In this document: one piece after another, positions 7,237-15,150 of the stretch
How the letters are laid out: the number at the start of each line of letters is the position of its first letter
Position numbering within the stretch: position 1 is the first letter of the stretch
Assembly: GCA_035277485.1 (NCBI GenBank)
Contig: DATEKK010000042.1
Span: forward strand, 1 to 20,474
Direction: 5' to 3'
Source: JADGGM01 sp035277485
GTDB lineage: Bacteria > Gemmatimonadota > Gemmatimonadetes > Gemmatimonadales > Gemmatimonadaceae
DNA: 20,474 nucleotides
Translations under genes and position numbers: made by a program
The notes under the pieces: model-generated
What the model was told of the DNA's origin: nothing
What the model saw: only the letters and a program-made list of their open reading frames with translations
The model's database searches: none

Positions 7237-9192
7237 ATGGACAACGCCCATCCGATCGATGCGGAATTCCTGGCCGTGCAGCACGCGCTCGCCGGCGAGT
7301 ACTCGCTCGAGCGCGAGCTCGGGCGCGGCGGCATGGGCATCGTGTATCTCGCGCGCGAGGTGCAGCTCGAGCGACTCGTCGCCATCAAGGTGCTCCCGGC
7401 CGCGCTCGCCGAGCGCCCCGGATTCCGCGAGCGGTTGCTGCGCGAAGCGAGAACGGCCGCGCAGTTGTCGCACCCGAACATCGTGGCGATCCACCGGGTC
7501 GGCGAGGCCGGCGGATTCGTCTTCTTCGTCATGGCGTACGTCGACGGCGAGACACTCGGCCACCGCGTGCGCACGCGGGGGCAGCTCGACGCGGCGGCAG
7601 CGGCACGGCTGCTGCGCGAGGTGTCGTGGGCGCTCGCGTACGCGCACGGGCGCGGCGTCATCCACCGCGACGTGAAACCGGACAACATCCTCATCGAGAA
7701 GGGCACGGGCCGTGCGTTAGTCACGGACTTCGGCATCGCGCGCGTGCGGCAGGCCGAGCCGGAGAACGAGGAAGAACGCGCGATGGGAACGGCCGCGTTC
7801 GCGAGCCCGGAGCAACTCGCCGGCGGGGAAGTCGACGGACGCTCGGATGTCTACGCGCTCGGCGTCGTGGGCTACTACATCGTGTCCGGACGGTTGCCCT
7901 ATGATGCGAAGTCCGTTGCGGCACTCGCCGGCCAACAGTTAGGCGAAGCAGCGCCTCCCGTAGAGCGCGTGGCGCCGGGTGTGCCGCCGGCGCTGGCGCG
8001 CGCGATCGATCGCTGCCTGCATCGCGATCCTGATGGTCGCTTCCCGGGTGGAGAAGCGCTGGCGGACGCGCTCGAGCCGGCGTCCATCGAACGGAGCGAG
8101 CTGCCCGTCCCGCTTCGCGCATGGCTCACCACGCAGAACCCAGCGCGCGCCTTACTCGTGCCGTGGGCGGGCATTGCAGGCATCGCGAGCGTCACCGATG
8201 CCTGGCTCCTGGTGCAGGGGCCTGCGTTCCCTCCACAGTTCGACCACCGGCTGCATAACCTCGCGATCACGTGCGCCCTGACGGCCGTGCCGCTGCTCAC
8301 ACTCGGCGCGTTCCATTTGAGGCAAACATGGCGCGCCCTGCACGCCGGCTATTCGGTGGCCGATTTGCGCACGGCACTCGCGCGGTGGCGGGACATCCGG
8401 CGCGAGGAAATGGCGTTCGAGTCCACCGAAACGGCCACCGGGGCGCGGTTGCTGCGCTGGTTCACGTGGGGTTCGGTGGCCGCGCTCGCCGGCGTGATCC
8501 TCACGGCCGTCGACATCGGAGGCCGCTCGAATGGCCAACAGACGCTGGAATTTCTGTTCAAGCTCACCGCGTGGCCGGCGGGCGGCAGTCTCCTCCTGAG
8601 CAATGCGCTCGGTGTGCGGCTCCTGCCCCGGAAGCTGCGCTCGGCCATGATCGGCCTCGGCCGCACGACCGTCTGGAACTCGCGGTTAGGCGGCTGGCTC
8701 GGCGCCCTGCTGTCGCGCGGGCGCTCGGCCGCGCCGCAGCTCCTCAACCGCCCAACGGAAGCGGCGCTCGGCCTCGCCGCGGGCGAGCTGTTTGCCGCGC
8801 TGCCGACGGCCTATCGGCGGGACCTCAAGGCGCTGCCCGACCTGGTTCGGCGGCTCGAGGCGCGCGCGGCCGCCATCCGCGAGCACGTCGACGATCTCAC
8901 CAGCCTAACGGCCGACGCGGAGCGCGACATGATGCCGGCGGCCGATGCCCGGTCGCGGGACGCTCTCGCGCAACTCACCGCGCAGCGCGATGCGGCGCGC
9001 CAGGACCTCGGCCGAGCGATTGCGGGCCTCGAATCCATCCGGCTCGATCTGCTGCGCTTACACGGCGGAGTCGATCGGGCGGACACGGTGACCAGCCTGC
9101 TCGAGCAGGCGCGCCAGGCCGAGCGTGACCTGGCGACACTCATCGACGCACAGCGCCAGGTCCATGCAATCGCACCGGCGCCGACAGCGTGA
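7237..9192 (+). CDS. Kinase 2: membrane Ser/Thr protein kinase with four spans and C-terminal coiled coil
   Basis: A 651-residue protein from the ATG at 7237, preceded by GGAG at 7228-7231. An in-frame TTG at 7192 is less likely because it lies upstream of this good site. The kinase domain (about 22-280) has LGRGGMGIVY, K51, E70, HRDVKPDNILI (D145, N150), DFG at 164-166, and GTAAFASPEQ after an acidic activation loop (EPENEEER). Four predicted spans (about 304-326, 337-359, 409-429, 441-463) return the C-terminus to the cytoplasm. Residues about 530-640 are rich in Leu, Ala, Arg and Glu and look like a coiled coil. It thus lacks the external TPR sensor of its neighbours. A TAGTAT box at 7208-7213 could be a -10 element, but I see no good -35. 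The stop overlaps the next gene as GTGA, so the two are probably coupled. Confidence 0.93.
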   Translation: MDNAHPIDAEFLAVQHALAGEYSLERELGRGGMGIVYLAREVQLERLVAIKVLPAALAERPGFRERLLREARTAAQLSHPNIVAIHRVGEAGGFVFFVMAYVDGETLGHRVRTRGQLDAAAAARLLREVSWALAYAHGRGVIHRDVKPDNILIEKGTGRALVTDFGIARVRQAEPENEEERAMGTAAFASPEQLAGGEVDGRSDVYALGVVGYYIVSGRLPYDAKSVAALAGQQLGEAAPPVERVAPGVPPALARAIDRCLHRDPDGRFPGGEALADALEPASIERSELPVPLRAWLTTQNPARALLVPWAGIAGIASVTDAWLLVQGPAFPPQFDHRLHNLAITCALTAVPLLTLGAFHLRQTWRALHAGYSVADLRTALARWRDIRREEMAFESTETATGARLLRWFTWGSVAALAGVILTAVDIGGRSNGQQTLEFLFKLTAWPAGGSLLLSNALGVRLLPRKLRSAMIGLGRTTVWNSRLGGWLGALLSRGRSAAPQLLNRPTEAALGLAAGELFAALPTAYRRDLKALPDLVRRLEARAAAIREHVDDLTSLTADAERDMMPAADARSRDALAQLTAQRDAARQDLGRAIAGLESIRLDLLRLHGGVDRADTVTSLLEQARQAERDLATLIDAQRQVHAIAPAPTA

Positions 9193-9758
9193 CCATGCCT
9201 GCTTCGACTGGTGCTCGCCGCTCGCGCGTCGTTCCATTGCTCAACGGCATCGAAGTCATCATCCCGGCGCGCAGTGGGATTGGCCTCTTGTATGTCGGGA
9301 TCATCCTGTTCATCTGGGGTGACTTCGCGGTGCAGCTCCTAACGCAGCGGGGACGGGGTGGCAGCCCGCCTCCGGTGCTGTTCCTCTTTCCTGCGGTGCT
9401 CGGCACTGCGTGGTTGCTATTCCTGTTCATCAGCATCGTGTTCGGTCGCCAACGAATTGTCGCGACGCGAGACGAGCTGGTGCTGATCGGCGAGGTAGGG
9501 CCGCTGCGCCGCACGCAGAGATTCGAAGCGAGTCAGATTCGCGCACTGCGGGTTGTAGACGCTCCCACGGGGCTGTACGCGATGCAGCGGCGGTGGTCTC
9601 CGCCGCTCTGGAGAGCCGGGGCTGGACCGCTCGCGTTCGACTACGGGTTTCGCACGATCCGTTGTGCGAGTGGAGTCACAGAAGCCGAAGCACGCGTGAT
9701 CGCCGATGAGCTGTCCGCACACCTGCGCTTGACCGCTGAGCCGGCGCGCGTGGTCTGA
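9189..9758 (+). CDS. Two-span membrane protein with bacterial PH-like domain, coupled to kinase 2
   Basis: A protein of about 189 residues with no family I can name with confidence. Residues about 31-52 (GIGLLYVGIILFIWGDFAVQ) and 63-86 (VLFLFPAVLGTAWLLFLFIS) are membrane spans. They are followed by RQRIVATRDELVLIGEVGP and RFEASQIRALRVV, a strand pattern like bacterial PH-type (bPH) membrane domains. The end, GFRTIRCASGVTEAEARVIADELSAHL, resembles the final strand and helix of such domains. The GTG at 9189 overlaps the kinase 2 stop by four bases; an ATG at 9195 is an equally possible start. The coupling suggests it works with kinase 2, perhaps as substrate or partner at the membrane, which is inference. 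It converges on kinase 3, with 19 bases between the two stops. Confidence 0.7.
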   Translation: MTMPASTGARRSRVVPLLNGIEVIIPARSGIGLLYVGIILFIWGDFAVQLLTQRGRGGSPPPVLFLFPAVLGTAWLLFLFISIVFGRQRIVATRDELVLIGEVGPLRRTQRFEASQIRALRVVDAPTGLYAMQRRWSPPLWRAGAGPLAFDYGFRTIRCASGVTEAEARVIADELSAHLRLTAEPARVV

Positions 9759-9777
9759 CTCGACTCACTTCCTTGCC

Positions 9778-12700
9778 CTAGGATGAGGACGACGTCCGCT
9801 CCGCCGCGCCGAGGCGCGTCAGGCGGCCGCGCACATCGCGCACCTGCGGCTGCAGCGACGCATCGGCGTCCTTCCACAGATCAACGAATTCCGCGTAGTA
9901 ATGCGCCGCCTGCTCGCGATCTCCCTTCGCCTCCAGCAGCTCGCCTAACCGCTTGAGCGACGGCCCGAGGAGGAACTGATCCAGCGGCACGCGATTCGAA
10001 ACCGGCGGCCCGTCGACGTACCGCACGTAGATCGCAATCGCGGAATCGCGCTGGCCTGCGAGGTCGAACGCGTTGGCGATCATGGGGAGCGCGCAGATCG
10101 TACACGACCCGATGTCGGTCGCGCGTGCGTCGCGCGCGGCGTCCGCATAGCGACGCTCGGCTACGGCGATGAAGGTTGCCAACTGACTCCGAGTCGCCGC
10201 GATGTTCTCGGCCGAGAGACCAGCGGTGTTTCGCTCGAAATCGGCGAGCATCGCGCGCGCGAGGTCCGGGCGCCCGAACGCCGCGTAGAGCTGGGCGAGC
10301 CCAACGTACGGCCGGTCGAGCGGTGCGATGCTGTCGAGCGGCGTGCGCTCGAGGCCCGCGCGGATGAGCGCGAGCGCTTTGTCCGGCCGGCCTAACAATA
10401 CGCCCTCGACGAGCGCGGAATCGAAGGACGCGCCCAGTCGCGCCGATTTCGAACCGCCCGCGGCGAGCGCTTCCGCATTCTGGCTCGCGAGCCGGAGCCC
10501 TTCCACGAGCTTCCCCTGCGTGAACGCTGCCGCCTGCGCAACGAACATGCGCGTCTGCTCGAGGCCGCTGTCGCCTGCATTCGCGCGCGCCACGGAGTCC
10601 GCGAGCGCGACAGCCGCGTCATACTGGCGGCGCGCCAGCAGAATGTTGGTGCGCTGCATCGCCACGCGGGGATTGTTCCCGGATTCCTCGAGCTCGGCGG
10701 CAAAGATCGAGTCGACCGTGGCACTATGCCTGAGCTCTGCCTCGTACGCGATGAGGCTGCGATACGGCTGGAGCGTGGTCGGGTTCGCGGCGATCGACCG
10801 GCGCAGGAGCTCGGATGCTTTCGTGAAGTGGCGCGCGTTCGCAAAGAGCAGCGCCAGGTTGTTGAGCGCCGCGAAATTGTTCGGGTGAATCGTTAGGAGC
10901 GTGTCGTACGCAGCCATTGCCCTGGCCTGATCGGGCTTCGGGCCATCCGTGTAGTAGGTGGCGATCGCGAGATAGCGTTCGACTTCGGGTAGCCGGTCGG
11001 CGTGCGCGTACGCCTTTTCGACCGCGCGGATGCGCTCGTCGCGATCCTGATTGCGGTTCGAGAGTGCGACGCCGAGCGCGCGATACGCCGACGCGAAGCT
11101 GGTGTCGAGCGTGACCGCCTTACGGAACAGCGCGATCGCCTTGCTCGGGTTCGCCTCGATCAGCATCGCGTGCTGCCCCTCCGTGTACGCCTCGAGCGCG
11201 GGGAGCGACGACGTGGTCACCTGTGCGAGCGGCGGCGATGTCTGCAGGTGCTTGAGCGACTCGCCCATCTTTCCGCGCAGGCTCCGCGTGAGGCGGCCGA
11301 TCGTCGGGATGAAATCCTTGGCGCCGTCGGCGCTGGCGCTGAGCGACGCGAGCTCCTGGCCCGAGTCCGCGCTCACGAGCCGCATGGTGACCACGAACCC
11401 GCCGCCGGGCAGCGGCTGGATGTTCCCGCTCACCACCGCTTTGGCGCCCTCGCGCAGGGCCACCTGTCTCGCCAGTGCCGTGTCGAGCCGAACGTTCGGC
11501 GAATGCTGCATCAGCTGCAGGGTCGACGCGACGGTCTGCGGCGTGACGACCGACACGATCGGCGACTGATCGAGGTCGGCGCGCACGGCCTCGCTCACCA
11601 CCGCGCCGAGCGTGGTGTCCGAGCCGCCGGTGGTGAAGTCGGCGACGATGACGCGGTCGCGCCGCTCGAGCTTGTGCGCGCCTAACAGAGAGGCGAAGGG
11701 GCCGATGCCCGCATCGCGCATCATCATGAACCCGCCGACGACAAAGACGAATGCGACGAGGGCCGCTGCCCCGAACACCGCACGCGCGCGCCACGAGTGG
11801 TGTGAGCGGCGCGTCGCGCCGATGGCCACCGGGAAACCAATCGCGACGATGGCGATCGAGGCGGGCAGGACCCAATCGGGCAGGCCGATACCGAATGTGG
11901 CGACGCGCGCCACAGCTGCCACCACGATGATCGACGCGAGGTACACCACGGCCAGTGTGGGGAGCGACATACCGGCGTGGCGCGTGGCGTCGCCCGACGC
12001 GCTCGTCACCCCATCGAGCTCGCGCGCGACCTCGGCAGCCGTTTGCGGACGCGCATCGGGGTCCTTCTCGAGGCACCGCATCACGAGGCTGCCTAACGCG
12101 CTCGGCACCTCGGGTCTGAGCTCGGCCACCGGGCGCGGCCGCTCGGTCATCTGGGCCGCGAGCAGCTTCTGCGGCGACGACTCGATGAACGGCGGCCGGC
12201 CCGTGAGCACCTCGTACGCGAGGCAGCCGAACGAGTAGATGTCCGCGCGGTGATCGGCGGACGGGTCCGCGGCGGCCTGTTCCGGCGCCATGTACAATGG
12301 CGTGCCGATGGCGGTGCCGATCTGCGTTAGGCGACCAGTGTGGGCGTCGGCCGCGGCGTGCGCGCCTGTGCCGGCGGCGGACAGCGCCCTCGCGATGCCG
12401 AAGTCCGCCACCGCGGCGGAGCCGCCCGACAACAGCACATTCGCGGGTTTGATGTCTCGGTGGACCACGCCGCGGTCGTGCGCGTAGGCGAGCGCGCGCG
12501 CGACATCGCGCAGGATGCTCACCGCTTCGGGAATCGGAATCGGTCCGTGCGCGATGCGCTCGCGCAGCGACTCCCCGTCCACGAACGGCATGGTGTAGTA
12601 CGGCACGCCATCCACTTCGCCTGCGGAGAGCACCGGGACAATGTGCGGATGCTGCAGGTTCGCGGCGAGGAGGATTTCGCGCTTGAACCGGTCGGTGTTC

Positions 12701-12861
12701 ACCGATGCCGCGAGGTCCGCAGGGACGACTTTGATGACGATGCGGCGGCCGAGTGCGGTTTCGGTGGCGGCGAAAACGCGCGACATGCCGCCACCGCCGA
12801 GCTCGCGCTCGATGGTGTACGTGGATCCGAGTCCCGATTGCAGTTGGTCGCGCAGTTCCAT
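9778..12861 (-). CDS. Kinase 3: membrane Ser/Thr protein kinase with external TolB-like/TPR region (paralogue of kinase 1)
   Basis: A 1027-residue protein from the ATG at 12861. The open frame continues to 13140, but that part overlaps the divergent hydrolase and encodes no kinase sequence. MELRDQLQSGLGSTYTIERE aligns directly with the start of kinase 1, and the residue numbering is the same (K44, E62, HRDIKP with D136, N141, DFG 153-155). GTPLYMAPEQ is present; the activation loop has a small Ala/His-rich insert. Three spans (about 300-320, 330-350, 365-385) again place the C-terminus outside. The external part starts RVIVADFTTGGSDTTLGAVV (TolB-like) and has clearer TPRs than kinase 1, for example AFRKAVTLDTSFASAYRALG (ALFRKAV type) and HPNNFAALNNLALLFA. 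A CxxC pair (C920/C923) sits at the same place as in kinase 1. It is divergent from the hydrolase. Confidence 0.93.
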   Translation of the reverse strand: MELRDQLQSGLGSTYTIERELGGGGMSRVFAATETALGRRIVIKVVPADLAASVNTDRFKREILLAANLQHPHIVPVLSAGEVDGVPYYTMPFVDGESLRERIAHGPIPIPEAVSILRDVARALAYAHDRGVVHRDIKPANVLLSGGSAAVADFGIARALSAAGTGAHAAADAHTGRLTQIGTAIGTPLYMAPEQAAADPSADHRADIYSFGCLAYEVLTGRPPFIESSPQKLLAAQMTERPRPVAELRPEVPSALGSLVMRCLEKDPDARPQTAAEVARELDGVTSASGDATRHAGMSLPTLAVVYLASIIVVAAVARVATFGIGLPDWVLPASIAIVAIGFPVAIGATRRSHHSWRARAVFGAAALVAFVFVVGGFMMMRDAGIGPFASLLGAHKLERRDRVIVADFTTGGSDTTLGAVVSEAVRADLDQSPIVSVVTPQTVASTLQLMQHSPNVRLDTALARQVALREGAKAVVSGNIQPLPGGGFVVTMRLVSADSGQELASLSASADGAKDFIPTIGRLTRSLRGKMGESLKHLQTSPPLAQVTTSSLPALEAYTEGQHAMLIEANPSKAIALFRKAVTLDTSFASAYRALGVALSNRNQDRDERIRAVEKAYAHADRLPEVERYLAIATYYTDGPKPDQARAMAAYDTLLTIHPNNFAALNNLALLFANARHFTKASELLRRSIAANPTTLQPYRSLIAYEAELRHSATVDSIFAAELEESGNNPRVAMQRTNILLARRQYDAAVALADSVARANAGDSGLEQTRMFVAQAAAFTQGKLVEGLRLASQNAEALAAGGSKSARLGASFDSALVEGVLLGRPDKALALIRAGLERTPLDSIAPLDRPYVGLAQLYAAFGRPDLARAMLADFERNTAGLSAENIAATRSQLATFIAVAERRYADAARDARATDIGSCTICALPMIANAFDLAGQRDSAIAIYVRYVDGPPVSNRVPLDQFLLGPSLKRLGELLEAKGDREQAAHYYAEFVDLWKDADASLQPQVRDVRGRLTRLGAAERTSSSS

Positions 12862-12994
12862 GTGGCCGAAACTAGGAACCAAGGAGCGATACGGCGAGGG
12901 GCAGGGTGTCTTGCCGCGCGAACCGATTGGCGCTACCTCTCTGGCGATCAGCGGCGTGCTGGGGAGCGATCGACGCAGGCCCGGAGGGGGCATC

Positions 12995-13030
12995 ATGATG
13001 CTCGCGATGGCCGCGGTGAAGGCGCTGTGA
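12995..13030 (+). CDS. candidate 11-codon leader ORF ahead of the hydrolase
   Basis: ATG at 12995 opens MMLAMAAVKAL and stops at TGA 13028-13030, three bases before the ATG of the hydrolase in the same frame. It has the strongest Shine-Dalgarno of the region: GGAGGGGG at 12983-12990, four bases before this ATG (a second ATG at 12998 is also placed well). The hydrolase ATG itself has no such site nearby. Ribosomes could therefore load at the leader and re-initiate at 13034. The alternative is that the TGA is a mutation or sequence error and the hydrolase really begins at 12995, although a second hydrophobic stretch before the lipoprotein signal would be unusual. Confidence 0.35.
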   Translation: MMLAMAAVKAL

Positions 13031-13033
13031 CAG

Positions 13034-15149
13034 ATGGGCCGGCGTTGGACAGTTAGGCGGAGCCGCCGCCCGCGTGCGTTGGGCCTGCTGGCCGCAGCGC
13101 TGGTGCTCGCGGCGTGCTCGGGAAACAGGCAGCGATCCATCGCCGGCGATTGGGACGCCTACTTTGCCATCGGCGTGACGCCGCACGCCGGGTACGAAGG
13201 CTGGCGGCGCATGGCCTTCGCGCACTTCGCGCCGCGCGATTCCCAATACGCGGGGTTCATCAAGACCCGCACCGGCGCGCCCATACTCGACGTTCGGCAC
13301 GCGGACGTGCGCGGCGATTCGGTCATCCTGGTCGGCGTCGATGGGACGGCGCCCGCGACGCTCGCGGCGTCCTGGCACGGCGACACGCTGGTGGGTGTGC
13401 CGACCGTTGCCGGTGCCGTCGTCACGTCGCGGGTTCGCTTCGTTCGCCGCGCCACGCCATTCTCGGTCGAGCGACCGTTTTCGCCGTGGCCGGGTCCGGT
13501 ATCCGATTCGCAGTACGCGGTGAACGAGGATTCGCTGGTCTACATGCGAACGCGAGACGGCGCGCGCCTCGCGAATTACATTGCGCGCCCGCTCAGCGCC
13601 GGGTCATTCGGCGTGGTGCTCATGCGCACGCCGTACGAGCGCGTGCTGCACGGTGACGGCGTCTACTGGGCATCGCGCGGATACATCTTCGTCGTGCAGA
13701 GCGTGCGCGATCGCGGTCGGTCGGACGGGGACCTCGACGCCTTCGGCGATTATGACACCGATGTGCGCGACGGCTACGATGCCGTCGAGTGGGCGGCACG
13801 CCTAACGGGAGCCAACGGACGCGTGGGCTTCATCGGCCACTCCGACGAAGGCCGCCTGGCGTGGTACGCCGCGGTGGCGGCTCCGCCGCACCTGGCCGCC
13901 ATTGCGCCGTCGGCCGCGACGGGCGATCCGTGGCGCATCGCGCCCTACGAAGACATGGTGTTCTCGCCGATCAACGTGGCCTGGACGTGTCTCATGCGTT
14001 CGCGCCTGCTCGACGACATCGCCGATCTCGACGTTGGGCCGGCCCTCGACCACCTGCCGATCAGCGACTTACCGCAGCGGCTCGGCTGCGGCCATGCGCC
14101 GATGTGGGACCGGTGGCTGGCGCATCCCACGCGCGATGCGTACTGGCGCGCGCACTCGGTCACGACCGACATCGCGCGCGTGCGCGTCCCCGTGCTCCAG
14201 ATCTCCGGCTGGTACGACGATTCGCGCGGCCCGATCGACTATACGAATGCGTTAGGCAGAGTGCCCGGGCACCCGCTCATCCGTTTGGTGATGGGCCCGG
14301 GTGCGCACAAGGGCATCAACTACGTGGACGGCGATTTCGGCCCGGAGGCGCGGGTGGACCAGCGTCGCCTCCAGCTGCGGTGGTTCGATCACTGGCTCTC
14401 GGGCAAGGACAACGGAGTCGACCGCGAGCCGCCGGTGGACCTCTTCGTCATCGGCGACAATCGATGGCGGCACGAGGCATCGTGGCCGCTCGCGCGGCAG
14501 GTGCTCACGAACTGGTATCTGACCTCACGCGGCCACGCCAACACGAGCCGCGGCGACGGCGTGCTCGACACGCTGCCGCCTAACGGAGAGCCGGCCGATA
14601 CGTTCACGTACGACCCGGCCCATCCGACTCCTTTTCTCATTGACTCGCGCGAGCTCGAGACGTCCGCTCAACGAAGATTACACGTCGCTCGATGCCTCGC
14701 GGGCCGACGAGCTGGTGTTCACGTCGCCGCGTCTCACCAGGCCGCTCGAGGTGACCGGACAGATGTCGGCAACCATCTGGGCGTCGACCGATGCCAGGGA
14801 CGCCGACTGGAACCTGATGCTACTGGACGTGGGTCCCGATGGCCATGCCCAACGGGTGCAGGACGGCGTCGTGCGCGCGCGATTTCGGACCGGCCCCGAC
14901 AGCGCGGTGCTCGTCCCGCCAGGGCGTGTCGAGCGCTACGACATCGACCTGTGGTTCACGTCGCGCGTGTTCGAGCCCGGCCACCGGATCCGTGTGACGG
15001 TGTCGTCGGCGCGCTTCCCCAAGTACGACCGCAACCTCGGCACCGGTGGCAGCAACGAGCGGGACAGCACGTTCGTGGTCGCGCACCAGCGGCTCCTGCA
15101 CGACGCGTCGCATCCCTCACACATCGTCCTGCCGGTGATTCCGCGTTAG
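13034..15149 (+). pseudogene. CocE/NonD (peptidase S15)-type alpha/beta-hydrolase lipoprotein, interrupted by one frameshift
   Basis: Reading from the ATG at 13034 gives an arginine-rich start and a hydrophobic stretch ending LVLAAC, a lipobox with C28, so the product would be an outer-surface or periplasmic lipoprotein. The alpha/beta-hydrolase core has the nucleophile elbow GHSDEG (S270), the acid in ISGWYDDS (D395) and the histidine in GPGAHKG (H425), as in cocaine esterase and X-Pro dipeptidyl-peptidases. The C-terminal jelly-roll domain is split. The first frame runs to about 14663 (FLIDSRELETS), and the protein continues one base further on (LNEDYTSLDASRADELVF) to the TAG at 15147-15149 (VLPVIPR). 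Removing one base at about 14663-14666 restores a single reading frame of about 704 residues. All catalytic residues precede the break. It could be a real mutation, a sequencing error or, less likely, programmed frameshifting. Substrate is unknown. Confidence 0.85.
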
Positions 15150-15150
15150 G

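Noticed and set aside
12862..13140. Upstream extension of the kinase 3 frame
   Set aside because: It overlaps the divergent hydrolase, and the kinase 1 paralogue starts at the residue equivalent to 12861.
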